The notes under the pieces: model-generated
The model's input: only the letters and a program-made list of their open reading frames with translations
Told to the model about the DNA's origin: nothing
Database searches by the model: none
Translations under genes and position numbers: made by a program
Assembly: GCA_947000775.1 (NCBI GenBank)
Contig: CAMQGK010000001.1
Location: 3,660,001-3,724,000, forward strand
Direction: 5' to 3'
DNA length: 64,000 nt
From: Pterois miles
Lineage: Eukaryota > Chordata > Actinopteri > Perciformes > Scorpaenidae
Part shown: one piece after another, positions 16,501-28,284 of the stretch
Layout of the letters: the number at the start of each line of letters is the position of its first letter
Numbering within the stretch: the first letter of the stretch is position 1

Positions 16501-19500
16501 TGTGCAGAACACCTGTGCACACCCTGGTGGTGGTGGAGGCTCCACCTTTTCTCAAAATACAAGGAGGCGTAGAACAGTGACTATAGGAAATGGAAAAAAC
16601 GTATGATATCACACAGCACCTAATAATAATATATAATATCATACATATACACCACATAGTAAATGGGACTATGAAACGGATCAGGCTTTAGCCATCATAA
16701 ATCAGACATCCCAGATCCGTTAGAACAGACCTGGGCATTATACGGCCCACGGGCTAGAACTGGCCCTCGTGATGGTTCTGCTCGGCAGCCTCAGAAAAAC
16801 CACACAATTTAACTTATGAAGCTAAAAAAAAACAGTAAAGAAAAAAAGCTTTTGTTTTGAAATGCTTGTGTATTGTTAGTGTGCTTCTTCCTGTCACATA
16901 TGACATTGATGTAAACTGACGTGAGTGATGTTTGAAGTAGCGTCACCTATTGAGGCAGCACGTCTGTAATAAGACAATAATAAGTCATGGACTGATAATT
17001 ATCTTTTAGTGGAGGTTGGCGGTAAAGCTGTGTGCTTAGTTTGCAACAAACATGTGGCTGTATTCAAAGAATACAACTTGAACCGTCACTTTGAGACAAA
17101 ACATGCAGAAAAATCCAGAAACCTGTGTGGAGATGAGAAGGAGAGGACAGCCGACGGGCTGCTGGCTGAGATACTAAAGCAGAGAGGAGTTTTTTCAAAG
17201 CTGCATGAACCAAAGAAGGAAATGTAAGTGTTAATGTTAAATTAAAGGTTAAATGTAAGTGTTATTGTTAAGTTAAATGTTCAATGTAAGTGTTAATTTT
17301 AAGTTAAATATTAAGTACAGTAATGTAATTTTCTCAACAACATGCAGTGATTTTCAGTATAATAAATACTGAAAAGTGCCCAGTATGTTTTCCATAGTGA
17401 TAAAATAGAGGTTACGTCTGACAGTATCTGTTTGGCCCCCGGCAACAATCTGGGCTTCTTATGTGGCCCCCCAGGAAAAATAACTGTCCACCTCTGTATT
17501 AGAAAAAAAAAACAAACATCTCAGAAGAGGATCAAAAAAAAAATTCAAAAAAGGGACAATAGAACGAAGAGCTATGGAAGGGTATCAGACGAGGGCCGTC
17601 ATAAACCACAGACACCAGAGTCTACATAGAAATGAAGGAAACATCTTAGATAAGCCTGAAATCGTTAACTTTTTGACATTAGTTGTAAAACAGGAGAGCA
17701 TCATCAACATAAAAAGAAATCAGAAGCGTATGGAGAGACCTTCAGGGCTAGGGAAGGGTTTATGTTTGACGTTGACCTCCGTGACTCATGAACAGAACAG
17801 ATGGACGCTCAAAGTGTTTCGATATGTGTCTTTAGGTTTGGCAGGACTTCATGTTTGCCTGTGCCATGTATCCCACTGAGGACGACTTCATACAGACAGT
17901 AAGAGAAGAAGTCTTCCAACAGGTGAGTGGCGTGTCATATATTTATTTAAGGTGTCACATCTAAAGACAACCACATGGAAGGATTAAGAAAAGAGGTAGT
18001 TCACACAGAGCGTTTCTATCATCAGTATGGTAAATCAAAAACACATTTTAAAATGCCAACAAGCAACATTTGAGGCTAGGTTAAGTATGCCAAATCTTTG
18101 TTGTTGCATCCTGTCCTGACAGCAAATGTCCTCAGTTTTGTCTTCATGTTTTCTCTCGTCAGGCTCAGCGCCTCAAGTCTCATCCTTCCATAATAACTTG
18201 GAGCGGGAACAATGAAAACGAAGCTGCTCTGGCAACAGACTGGTTCAACGTCCCCGTTTCCCAGAGGCCTACATACCTGAAAGACTATGTGACGCTGTAT
18301 GTGAAGAACATCAGGGCGATAGTTAAGGAGGTGAGAGTCGAGTCGTCATGATTTATGTTTTTAAAAGATTACTGATTGTTAAAGGCAGGGTGGGCGATCC
18401 TGAGAAACTAGCAAGAGTACACTACATTTTTAAACATGGAACAACCCGGCTGACACATCAACCCACAAATCCTCAATCCTTACAAGTTGAACATCATTGT
18501 GAAGGTAAATAAACAGGCGTTCCAACCATGTAAAATACAATGACAATTAGCATTGTAGCAATAGAGAAATAATTCACCAAACACGAATTTTAGTTTATAA
18601 CAAAATGTTAATAAGATCTTTACCAACCCTCCCTTTAAAAGCGTGATATACAACATGATTTATTGTCAGTGTTTGTTTTTTTATAATCATATCAAAAGTC
18701 AGTAGAAACATACAGTAATTCTTCTGTAAGAATCAGTGCAAAGAAGAGGTGGAAGCACACTGTTTTAACGCCTTTATTATTATTTCATTTTATGTATGTA
18801 TTTTTTTTTTATTACAAATGTATTTTTTATAAATTTGTGTAAAAATAAAAATTGCAAGTCAGAAAAAATACAAAGAAACTAAAGGCTGTTAAGTGAATCT
18901 AATATCTGCTTCAGGAGGACCGGAGTCGGCCGTTCCTCGTGTCCAGCCCGACTAACGGGGCTGAGTCGGAGCGGGAGGGTTGGGTGGCGGCGAACCCCTA
19001 CGACCCTCACTACGGCGACACACACTACTACAGCTACGCTCTGGACTGCTGGGACTGGACGGCTTTCCCTCGAACGCGTTTCGCCTCCGAGTACGGCTTC
19101 CAGTCGTGGCCGTCCTTCTCCACTCTGCAGCCGGTGACTGAATAAACCTTTTAGTGATGATTTTACCAGTAGATTTGTATCTAAAATCTGAGGTGTCCTC
19201 TTCAATATTCTGGAGAATTTCAGACATATTTGGGTCTCTTTTGTGCCAATTTTTACTTTAGTTTTTGTTTTCTTTTTAACTGATTAAGAACCAAAGATGC
19301 CACCATTATTTCCAACTGCATTGCTAACGGGGGGTTTAACTTTAAAAGTTGAAGTTTGAAATTTTAAAAAATTATTTTATGTAGTTGGTACAAAGTTTCC
19401 GTCTGTTTTTGTGGTGTTTCAGGTTTCCATTAAAGACGATTGGCGCTACAACAGTCATTTCTCTTCACATCGTCAACACCACGAGGACGGGAACCAGCAG

Positions 19501-22500
19501 ATGTTACGGCAGGCTGCTTTACACTTCAACCTGCCAAACTCCACCGACCCCTTGAAAAGATTCACAGACACTCTCTACATCACTCAGGTAAATCACACCA
19601 GCCACCATCGCCTCACAACCACTTCCTGTAAATCACCATTTTCAAAGGGCTCCCTTGACCTCTGACCTCTAGATTTGTGAATGTAAATGGGTTCTGTGGG
19701 TACCCACGACTCTCTCCTTTACAGACATGCCCACTTGATAATAATCACATGCAGTATAAATGTGTTTTTTCCTCCTATTCTAAAATGGTGTGTTTGAATA
19801 GTTCTGCATACTGGGGTCCCTAAACAACAGGTATCACTCTATAGGTGACAGTCTTGGGGATCCAATGAGCTTTAAACTTGACCTCACCGTGTAAAATGAC
19901 CTGTGGTGACCTCTAGGCTAATCACAGCCTCATGAAACTTGACAGCCTTAAACTAGAGACCTGGAGCATTCAGAGGATGGATGGCTTTCCTAGCTACATT
20001 GACAATAAGTGGGTTTCTGTGCAGTTTACACAGCTCGCCATCTAATTGCCGAAAAATGCAATTCTCGCAGAAATCTCCAAATGTCAAAAGTTTTTGATAC
20101 CAAATCACAGCATGGATTTTTCTCTGGTGTTCCTCAAGGTCTTGGTGTCTTAATGTGGTATTTTGGAGGGAGTATTGGTTATTTTATCAATTCTTGACAG
20201 AAAAAAATGACTAAATTTAGCACCAAATCATAATGTTCTGAACCCGTATACAGTTTCAACATTTATTTTAAGGGGATAAACACTGTTTCCATGTAGTAAT
20301 GGTAATGTTTCATGTCCAGGTCATGCAGGCTCAGTGTGTGAAGACACAGACCGAGTTTTATCGGCGAAGTCAGAGTGAGATCATTGAGGGCAAAGGTCGC
20401 ACTATGGGCGCTCTCTACTGGCAGCTCAACGACATTTGGCAGGGGCCTTCCTGGTCATCGATCGGTGAGTGAACGATACCACGGCACATTTTTAGACCTG
20501 TTGCTCATTTTTGAAACTTGTTGAACTTGTTTGTATTTCGGACTCCTGCTTTAATGTCATAATAGAAACTTATTTCTGATAAGTATAACTTGTGTGTTGT
20601 TTAACAGATATAATTATCATTTAATCCTTGTGTGTCTGTGTGTGCAGAGTTTGGTGGGAAGTGGAAAATGCTGCATTATTTTGCACAGAACTTCTTCGCC
20701 GCCGCCCTGCCGGTCGGCTTCGAGGATGGCGACACAATGTTGATCTACGCCGTCTCAGACCTGAGTCATGACCTGAAGCTCAGGGCGGTGGTAAGTTTTC
20801 AATCATGAACTCTATCTTCACGTGACATTCATTGTGCCCAATTGACCTACAATAAGTGCATTAAACTCCGAAGGAAAAATAAAAGGAATCGCGTCCCTCT
20901 GAAGCGCATTCAATGAGACAATACAATTGCACACAGTTTCTAATGATGTGCACACAATAAAACATAATAAGAAATAACAATACCCTCCATTAATAGAAAA
21001 CAGGATTACAAAACAGGCATTTCATAAATTGTTTGCCTCACATTTAGTCAAAAAATTGTCACATTCATTACTTTTCTTGTTTCCTCCCTGTGTGGTTCAT
21101 GCTAACCTTAAAGTTTTCAGTCTAGAATTAACTTAAAATAAAAATATTCATCTCTTCATCTTCATCTTCAACCGCTTATCCGGGGTCGGGTCGCGGGGGC
21201 AACAGATCCAGCAGGATAAAATAAAAATATTACACAGCGTAAAAAAAAAAAAAAGAGAGAACAAGTGTATTTAAGAGAAATTGTTAAAGGAAAGAAAAAA
21301 GGAACAAAAGACTCTTTGTTGAAGAGCATTTTCAATTTTATTTTATTTTTAAATATTATCAACCCTTTGTGGGGGTTATTTCAGCAGTAAGCGTAGTGTG
21401 TTTTCTAGATTGCACTTCCCACCGACACACCTGTCACACATTCAGGTATTTTTAAAACCAGTACTGTATATTTTGGGATTTTCAGCTGCTAATATGTGAT
21501 AGTTTGTGAATTTCCCCACTGTGGGACTAATAAAGGAATATCTTATCTTATCTTATCTTAGTTTAAGTTTTAATGTGACTGGTTACATGTTCACGTTTTA
21601 ATAGACACAGAAGCAAAATTATTAACACGACACAATAAATTAAAGCCAGTTGTTTTTGTTATAATTTATCATTTTATTAACTAAAAAAAAAGTTACAAAT
21701 CAAATTTAACTTAAAACATAGCTGTATGGTAAAATAAAATAAACTGTTATTATTCCATTTTAGTGAGTAAGTTCTCATGAATTTAGCTAAAAATATATAA
21801 TTTAATCTGCTTTAATATCATATGATTATTTTTTTTTTTTTGTCTGCATTTATTCTCATGGATTAACACCACAGTGGGCGGTGTCAGCCTTTTATGAGAT
21901 TGATGCATATTTTAGTCTTGCAGTAAGATATCTTAATATTTTATGCATGTGTGACCATCACCGGCCCTCTCTGGAAACCAAGCTGTCATTCTTTATTAGA
22001 TTTACCTAACCTGTGCCAGAGAGGGCAGTGCTGCACCGCAGTGAACTGAGGAGGAAACAAGCGATAGACCGGACGAGACTAGACGAAGTGGGGAGAGTAC
22101 AGACAGGCAGGCAGTGCTGTTAGAATGAAAATTAAATTCAAATGTTTGAGCATCATCTGAACTCCTTCAGTAACATGAACTGGCTAATTTCATTTAATAT
22201 GTGGTCACTGACACATGAGCAGAAACAGGTCTGTTCCTCTGTTGCCCAGGTGTCCGTGTACTCCTGGTCTGGTCTGGATCCAGTGTGCACCCTGAAGTCA
22301 GACCTGCTCCCGGTCCCCGGAGGCAGCGCCACAGCCATTTTTAAACAGCCGGTTTCCGACCTGCTGGCAGGATGTGGACGCTGCACCCGCCTCACCTGCC
22401 TGCTCACCTTCCACCTGGAGGACGGCAGCGGCCAGCAGGGCCCCTCCAACTACCACTTCCTGAGCTCACTGAAAGATGCTCAGGGCCTCCAGAGACCCAA

Positions 22501-25295
22501 CATCACAGTAAGACACCGTGTGAAAAGACGTTTGACTGCTTTTATTTACTTATTTTATGCACAGATTTAAAATAGCACATGGAAACAGTCAGTCCGTTAA
22601 TTATGATGTGTAGGGTGGTCACATTGGCAATAACTGATTTTATATCTAAACATCATGATAACATCATAATGAGGGGCTGTTGGCAGTCTCCTACCTACCT
22701 GATGGTGATGCCGTTCCCTAAAGATAACGCAGAAAATAATTCAGTTTTTAGAAAGCAATCAGGTTAAAAGATAACAAAAGTAAAATAATTAAAAACAACA
22801 TTGCAAAAATTGATTTATAGGACACAAATAAAGCCAGATTTTCAACTCCAACAATAGTGGTTGTTTAAAAATGAAGCTAACAGCTCCCATGAGGCCCCGC
22901 TTCTTCACAATGCCATAAAACTCCATTACTGAAGTTGAAGTTTTCATTAAGAAATCAATAGAATACAAACAATAAAATAATAAAAGGAATGGTTGTAAAG
23001 TGAAAGGATGACACTCGACTTGGGATATCTGTGTTTACAGCAGCTTTTCAGTTAGTTTCTAGGGCGCCTGATAGCATTAATAGACATTTATCTCATAAAT
23101 TTATCAAAGATGAACAAGACTGAAGAAATAACAGCCAAAGACATGTCGTTCTTTACTATAGTGGAAGGATAGGAGTTATAAATCTATGCTAATGAGCCTC
23201 CTGAGCTACACCTTTATTTTCTAGGATCTTTCCCACTGAGGTTCAAAATCTTGTTTTCAGTGGAGTCCTGGCCAAGACGACAGAACAGAAAGTTTAATTT
23301 AAAGACAAAACAGCAGATTATTAACGACATATGCAACAGACGAAAACAAACAATGAATTTGCAGTTCTCAGTCACTCTACTGATAAATAGAGCGCTACAG
23401 GGATGAGTCCTAAAACCCAGAAATGAGTGAAGCACTTCTGGTTCTCTTGTCTGGAAGTCAGTGGGTTTTAGTTGGATGCCTGAAATAAGATCAGTGGTTA
23501 ACACAAGCGGAGTATGCATGTTCTCCCTGCGTTAACATTGGTTTTCTCCAGGTTCTCCGGCTTCCTCCCACAGTCCAAAGACGTGCTAATGTAATGCAGG
23601 TTAATTGTTGACTCTAAATTGCCTGTAGGTGTGAATGTGAGTGTGAATGGTTGTCTGTCTCTATGTGCCCTGTGATGGACTGGAGACCTGTCTTGGGTGT
23701 ACCATAAGTGATTATAGATGGATGGATGTTCTACAACATAAAAGATATCAGTAAATATCCCAGTCATGAATTTTGAATCTTTCACTTGTCTTTAAAATAA
23801 GCGGTTGCTAACAAGTGGTTAAATGAGACAACTAAATGTCATCACGTTGACTCGTTGTGTTTCTACCAGTGTTCATGCGACTGTGGTGTAGTTTGTTTGT
23901 AGCCTAACGTGAGCTTTTTACTTCTGGTGATTGCATTCACTCTTCAAAAATAATAAAACTGGTTTGTGGAGATTATCTTGATGAACAAAACATGCAAGTA
24001 TCATGAATGTTTTTTTGCCACAGAGATTATTTTGTACAATAAACCAAAACCCAATGAAAAACTCCCATTGGCTTTTTGTGGAGGGAACCATGGCGATACT
24101 AACTTCCTGATTGGCCTACAGAAATACGTCATCCCTGCAGCACTCTGTTGAGGCTTGTCCTTTTTGTTCTCATGACGAATTTGAGACAAATCATTTGTCC
24201 ATCAAAACATAGTGGTTCATTTTTGCCTTTTGTTTTGATAGTGGCAGTTGAGGTGCAGACAGGAAATGTGGTGAGAGAGTGGGGGAGGGCAGACCAAGGC
24301 CACAGAGACACATTGTTGACTTCAAACACACTTTATTGGACTAAATTGGGCACTTAAAGGAACACTTCACCCACAAAATGACCTTCTGCATATCAGTTAC
24401 TCAATCTGTGTTACCTTGAATTCCTGAGGAAAACTTTGTTTGCCTCCACAGTGAACAGAGACTCAAAAAACTGAGAAAAGCCCACGTTTTAACAACAGCA
24501 AAGCTATATCAAAACATTAGCTTCCAAACTCTCCCACAACTGGTGCAGTTTAATCCAAGTCTCATTTATCCTGCTGTATGCTCACTACTTCACAAACACA
24601 TGCATCTTGGCTAAAACCTTACTCTATAAAACACTTCTGCATAAACAGTCTCATGCTTATGCAGCGCTGCTTGTCTGTGTGAGTCCAAAGTGTTTTAAAT
24701 AAAAAGGTTTTAACACAGATGCGTGTGTTTTGGAAGTAGTGAGCATACGGCTGGATAAATGAGGCTTGGATTAAACTGCAGCTGCTGTATGAGAGTTTGC
24801 AAACGGATGTTTTGATATAGGTTTGCTGTTGTTAAACATGGCCCTCAGTTACGTCAGTTCATCACGACTTTTCTCTGTTTTCTGATTCTTCGTTCACCGT
24901 GAAGGTTTGCAAGAAAAAGAGTATTTTCTTCAAGAAATCAAGGAAACACAGGTTCAGTAATTGATGTACAAATGGTCATTTTGTGGGCGATGTATTCCTT
25001 TAAAAATGCTACAGATTGCATCACGTTCGTGCCCGTGTTCACTCGTTTTAAACAGTGTGTTTCTCTGCAGGCCGAGGTGCAGCAGGATAAGACGGGCTAC
25101 AGCGTCACCCTCCACTCTGCCTCTGTGGCTCCTTTCGTCTGGCTCGACGTGGGAAACATCTCCGGATGCTTCAGCTCCAACGGCTTCCTGATGGTTTCTA
25201 GAAACCGGACGGTCAGTTTTAACGCTTGGCGCCCCACCAATGTCACAGAACTCTCCAGAGCGCTCACCGTCACATCTTTAAGGGACGTATACTGA
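10567..25295 (+). CDS. manba: Lysosomal beta-mannosidase (GH2), complete, 17 exons
   Basis: Exo-hydrolase that removes terminal beta-mannose in lysosomal N-glycan breakdown. Exons: 10567-10755, 12244-12338, 12434-12539, 12624-12797, 13641-13764, 14238-14407, 14609-14719, 15731-15882, 16122-16239, 17836-17922, 18163-18330, 18915-19133, 19423-19587, 20320-20464, 20648-20790, 22250-22507, 25071-25295. They sum to 2649 nt (882 aa plus stop; human 879), with all phases agreeing. A hydrophobic signal peptide occupies about residues 8-28. GH2 sugar-binding and beta-sandwich parts come first (VPGCVHSAL, FSWDWGPSFPT), then the TIM barrel with acid/base E460 in WSGNNENE and nucleophile E557 in FASEYG. 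The protein ends TSLRDVY as in vertebrates. ATG 10567 gives the signal peptide directly; the in-frame GTG at 10531 is not needed. Exon 5 is taken to end at 13764, because only that keeps the frame. Its acceptor at 13640 has a poor pyrimidine tract. Confidence 0.95.
11143..11466. repeat. hAT-type MITE in manba intron 1
   Basis: Both ends carry the ATTAATCGATTA signature: AATTAATCGATTAGTTG near the left and ACTAATCGATTAATT near the right in the opposite sense. The middle resembles the repeats at 935-1210 and 2240-2400. A further end fragment with GGGCTGCAACCAACGATTAT lies at 11580-11632. Confidence 0.6.
11715..12150 (+). mobile_element. Penelope-like retroelement remnant with GIY-YIG C-terminal part
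   Basis: The frame 11730-12008 reads QDREERWFERGHVEKPSLNR and later GGNLRHYSSSTYNAV...LPRRL. This resembles the C-terminal endonuclease region of fish Penelope-like elements, as recalled. The following 3' sequence (ACTGAAGAAGCTTCTTGGAT ... AAGTCCAGTTGC) is a widespread fish repeat tail. The reverse transcriptase is absent and there is a deletion between RGHVEK and the conserved block, so the copy is dead. Confidence 0.55.
12841..13375. mobile_element. Foldback (long inverted repeat) element in manba intron 4
   Basis: The start (ACTTGATAAATAGATAAATG ... AATTAATTGATAAAATGTGA) reappears as its reverse complement at the end, giving imperfect arms of about 130 bp around an A-rich core full of TAAA repeats. 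No coding capacity. It is a MITE-like foldback insertion of unknown class. Confidence 0.6.
13850..14095 (+). repeat. Dispersed repeat ending TAGGTGTACCTAATAAACTG
   Basis: This is the fullest copy in the window of the family also seen at 3466-3520 and 4960-5130. Its end is the reverse complement of the 3466 end. Confidence 0.55.
14780..15730. other. manba intron 7, nothing further recognised
   Basis: Non-coding intron sequence. Short frames on the minus strand near 15415-15916 have no recognisable protein content and overlap the real exon at 15731. Confidence 0.4.
16726..17496 (+). mobile_element. hAT element fragment with BED-type zinc finger, in manba intron 9
   Basis: The ends CAGACCTGGGCA and (reverse complement of the right end) CAGAGGTGGACA are hAT-like. 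Imperfect 8-bp flanks CGTTAGAA (16718-16725) and TATTAGAA (17497-17504) look like a target-site duplication. The inner frame 17009-17227 reads GGKAVCLVCNKHVAVFKEYN and HFETKHAEK, with the C-x2-C and H-x4-H ligands of a BED finger as in GTF2IRD2/ZBED-type hAT proteins. The catalytic domain is deleted. Downstream are short AAATGTAAGTGTTA tandem repeats. Confidence 0.7.
19625..20205. repeat. Two dispersed repeats in manba intron 13
   Basis: The first part (AAATGGGTTCTGTGGGTACC) and second part (AAAATGACCTGTGGTGACCT, GCATTCAGAGGATGGATGGC) are common fish interspersed repeats. The second is also present, diverged, downstream of the syntaxin exon at 31790-32180. The whole intron is carried again in every array unit. 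Confidence 0.6.
21160..21215. repeat. Fish repeat fragment (AACCGCTTATCCGGGGTCGG)
   Basis: A short GC-rich block widely dispersed in fish genomes, in manba intron 15. Only this fragment is present. Confidence 0.4.
21497..21560 (+). repeat. L2/Maui-type LINE 3' tail
   Basis: CCCCACTGTGGGACTAATAA is followed by GGAATA and four TCTTA repeats. This is the same 3' terminus as the L2 copies in the array, extremely 5'-truncated. Confidence 0.75.
23500..23728 (+). repeat. SINE/LINE tail repeat ending in GATGGATG
   Basis: It contains GCATGTTCTCCCTGCGTTAA, GGCTTCCTCCCACAGTCCAA, GTGTGAATGTGAGTGTGAAT and a final GATGGATGGATG. This is the body of a very common fish short interspersed repeat. It lies in manba intron 16. 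Confidence 0.65.
24354..25003. mobile_element. Foldback MITE just upstream of the last manba exon
   Basis: The left end TTAAAGGAACACTTCACCCA pairs with the right end (reverse complement TTAAAGGAATACATCGCCCA), both running into CAAAATGACC. Inner blocks around GCTATATCAAAACATTAGCT and TTAATCCAAGTCTCATTTAT also recur inverted, so nearly the whole element is a hairpin. It ends 67 bp before the exon at 25071. Confidence 0.7.
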
Positions 25296-26240
25296 CCTGA
25301 GACCAGCCAGCCTACTTGGGGACGTGATCCGGAGGTAAAAGACGGGAACAGTGGGACAATCCTGTCCCTGTCTTTCCTTTCTTATCAGAAAGATAGACAG
25401 AAGACAGACTTTGTGCCAGTTTCCTAAATGTTTAAACTTGTTTTCTTTTCTTCTCAGAGCAGAAAAGACTCAGAAAATGGAAAATTTCCAAACAGAGGAA
25501 AGGTAGGAAGGTTTCAGCAGCTCTTGACTACAGGGTGTATTCAGTCACTAGCTGTCACACAGTGGGCCTTTACATGACGCATTCATGCACATAAAAACAT
25601 CAGACAAAGGAATGAAATGTGACCAATATAATGTTGATAAAGGTTAACAAGTTGAACCAGCCAGTAGTAGCCTCTAAATCTTCTGCATCTTTAGATTCTT
25701 TAGCTATTAAAACAGATGAATCGTGAATTAATGAAGCGAAACAAAATGACAATGCTGCCTTATCTGCTGCTCTGATCAGTCGTTTGCTGTTGCAGATAGA
25801 CAACATGTAGTGTGAACGGGGTCTGACTCTAGTTTGTTTTACTGTTTTCCTCTAGTTTGTTTCGCTGTTTTCCATGTCACTATCACTTGATTATCATCAG
25901 ATAATCAACAGAGCAAAGATTCTCATACTTGACATAATGAATGTGTTGTATTACTTATAGTACTTTCCAAAGTATTTGTATATTTGTTCTGTATTTAGAT
26001 AAATTTGGAGAGCTTTGTTGTTGACATGAAAGTATTTAAATCTGTTGGTCAGTCTTTAAAAAAAATCTTAATTTCAGCAAGTGTTATTAAGTGTTTAAGA
26101 AATGAAAATGACAAAAATATAAACTTTTCTGTAAAATCAAATAATACATTAATGTTATCCTCTGGTGAGAAAATGTGTTACAGCTGCACAAACAGACCGC
26201 ATTACTCATCCAAAGTGTTTTAAATAGTACGGTTTTAACA

Positions 26241-26367
26241 CGGCTGCACGGTGGTGCAGTGGTTAGTGCTGTCGCCTCACAGCAAGAGGGTCACAGGTTT
26301 GAATCCAGCGTGGGGCTCTTCTGTGCTCCCGTCCCACCCAATGCGATTAGTGACTGAAGATGGATGG
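26241..26367 (+). repeat. tRNA-like SINE
   Basis: GGTGGTGCAGTGGTTAGTGC (A-box-like) and GGTTTGAATCC (B-box-like) have the spacing of a pol III SINE head, and the copy ends GATGGATGG. Flanking GGTTTTA at 26231-26237 and 26366-26372 may be the target duplication. It is inserted into a repeat related to 24354-25003. Confidence 0.65.
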
Positions 26368-26464
26368 TTTTAGTGCAGATGTGTGTTCTGACATTTTTAT
26401 CAGAACCAGCTAAAACTCTGCTGGGAGCTTAAAGGTTAAAACTTTTTCAGCGATTTGAGCCTCA

Positions 26465-26800
26465 GTAGCTCTTCTATTGGATCAGACAACACAGGTCAGC
26501 CTTCACTCGTCATGTGCATCCCTGAGCCTTGGCTGCCGATGACCTTGTCGCTGGTTCACCGGTTTTCCTTCCTTGGACCGCTCTTGGTCGGTCCTGACCA
26601 CTGCAGACTGGGAACATCCCACAAGAGCTGCAGTCTGTAGAGATGCTCAGACCCAGTGCTCACAATCTGGCCCTTATCAAAGTCGCTCACATCCTTACTT
26701 TTGCCCATTTTTTCTGCTTGCAACACAAAAACTTCAAGGACAAAATATTCACTTGCTGCCTAATATATCCCACCCACTGCTGGGTGCCTTTATAATGAGA
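26465..26800. repeat. Dispersed fish repeat
   Basis: It contains ACCACTGCAGACTGGGAACA, TGCCTAATATATCCCACCCA and related phrases recalled as widespread in fish genomes. Class unknown to me, non-coding. Confidence 0.4.
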
Positions 26801-27194
26801 TTACACATGGAAGAAGGTCTGGATTCTTCCTCATAAATATCTAATAGTGAATAAGATTAAAATTATTCACTACCCTGTCAGTCACTACATGCAGAAATTT
26901 AAAAAAGACATAAAGACCTTTGCAGATTTATCATTGATCACATCTTTAAAGATGGGAAGGTGTGGTGTTTGGTTTCTTCAAAAAATGTTTAATAAATTTG
27001 ATATGTTTTCGTTTAATCTTTTTTACAGAAGTATAAATAAACAGTAAATCATATTTTGTTTTCTTGAAGGCTGTTGAGCAATATGTGAAAGCACTTTCTA
27101 ATTTGACTGAGAAAAAGGCCGTTAAGACACTCAGTATACAGTAGCAGTGAGGTTACTGTACGATAAAAATATTACACTTTTTCTGAGAGAGAGA

Positions 27195-27500
27195 GAGTTG
27201 TATTAGTTGTCTGTTCAAAAGTCTTATGGCCTGGGAGAAAAATCTGTTTCTCAGCCTGCTGGTGTGAGTCCTGGAGGGTCCTGCATCGTCTACCAGAGGG
27301 CAGGCTGTTGTGGGGTTTGTGGTGTCCTTAATGACGCTCAGGGACTTCCTGAGGCACCTCTGGGTGTACAGCAGGCTGGGCAGCTCGCACCCGGTGATCT
27401 GTTGGGCTGAGCGTCATCCATCGGTCCTTCCCAGCGCCTTACGGTCCACGTTGGTGCAGCTGCTGGACCAGGTGGTGAGGCGGCCTGTCAGGAGGTAGAA
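27195..27500. repeat. LINE-like repeat fragment
   Basis: GC-rich block with TATGGCCTGGGAGAAAAATC and TCTCAGCCTGCTGGTG, recalled from the untranslated part of fish LINE elements. The small frames in it are not genes. Confidence 0.35.
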
Positions 27501-27709
27501 GTCCCCCCGAGGATTTTTAGTTTAGGTCCAAATCTGAGCAGAAGTCTAGTTTTTGCTCAGAACACTTGAATTACAAAATGCTGAAAGGTTATTATGGATT
27601 TTTTTTTTCCCAATTATGCCAAAAATCTTCTGCCCACTGAAGCTTTAATGCTGCCTACTTCCCCTGCAGGTCTTTGCTTTGCTGTTTTTCATGCGTGGAC
27701 CACCAGCCG

Positions 27710-27723
27710 CCACCAGGGGGCGA
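27710..27723 (+). promoter_or_regulatory. CTCF-like motif between manba and slc39a8
   Basis: CCACCAGGGGGCGA matches the CTCF core except for the last base, in the same orientation as 9417-9430. It lies about 575 bp upstream of the slc39a8 start codon. Confidence 0.45.
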
Positions 27724-27870
27724 CACGGGCCCAAAAACACGACTCACATGTTTCATGTTTATGATTTTTTTTTTTTCTCCCTCCAGCTGTTTCATGGTTG
27801 AACTAACGGAATCACATCTGTAAACTGAGTTTGGTGCTCCGCGTGTTTCCCCTATTAACACCTTCAACCC

Positions 27871-27979
27871 TGCACACGCACAGTTTGTCTCTCAGTGTGT
27901 GTGTGTGCGCGCACACGTGTGAGCATACCAAGTGAGAAAGTCAGTCACAAAAGAAAGCTTTGAAACACTGAGTGCACGC
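27871..27979. promoter_or_regulatory. slc39a8: Cluster of metal-response-element cores upstream of slc39a8
   Basis: TGCACAC (27871), TGCGCGC (27906, also on the minus strand at 27907-27913) and TGCACGC (27973) all fit the MTF-1 core TGCRCNC. They lie 300-415 bp before the ATG of a zinc/cadmium transporter gene. The local GT/CA-rich composition makes chance matches likely, so this is only suggestive. Confidence 0.3.
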
Positions 27980-28284
27980 GGTCGGTCACCTCCATGTTTT
28001 TCCTCCTGCATGGCTCTGCAGACTGATCTTTGAACCTGGTCTACCTCGGATAGTCCCGGTCCTGATAGACCACCAGACCACATCAGAGGAGGCTGCTGCT
28101 CCTTATATACCTTAATCACCCCGAAGGAACCTCAGACCTGATCTCTGCTCCGTCTCTGTGCCATGGATCTGATTGTGGATCTGCAGACAGACTCCGCGGA
28201 CTTGTTGATTTCAGAGTAAAATGCTCTCAGAGCAGCAGGACTAGCAGATTCACTTACTGAAGGAAACAACACTAAACTCCAGAG

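Larger units (their letters stand above)
25296..28284. other. manba-slc39a8 intergenic region
   Basis: No exon was found. It contains dispersed repeats (26241-26367 SINE, 26465-26800, 27195-27500), a CTCF-like motif and a cluster of metal-response-type cores. In human the NFKB1 gene lies between the corresponding genes; nothing resembling it was recognised here. Confidence 0.5.
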
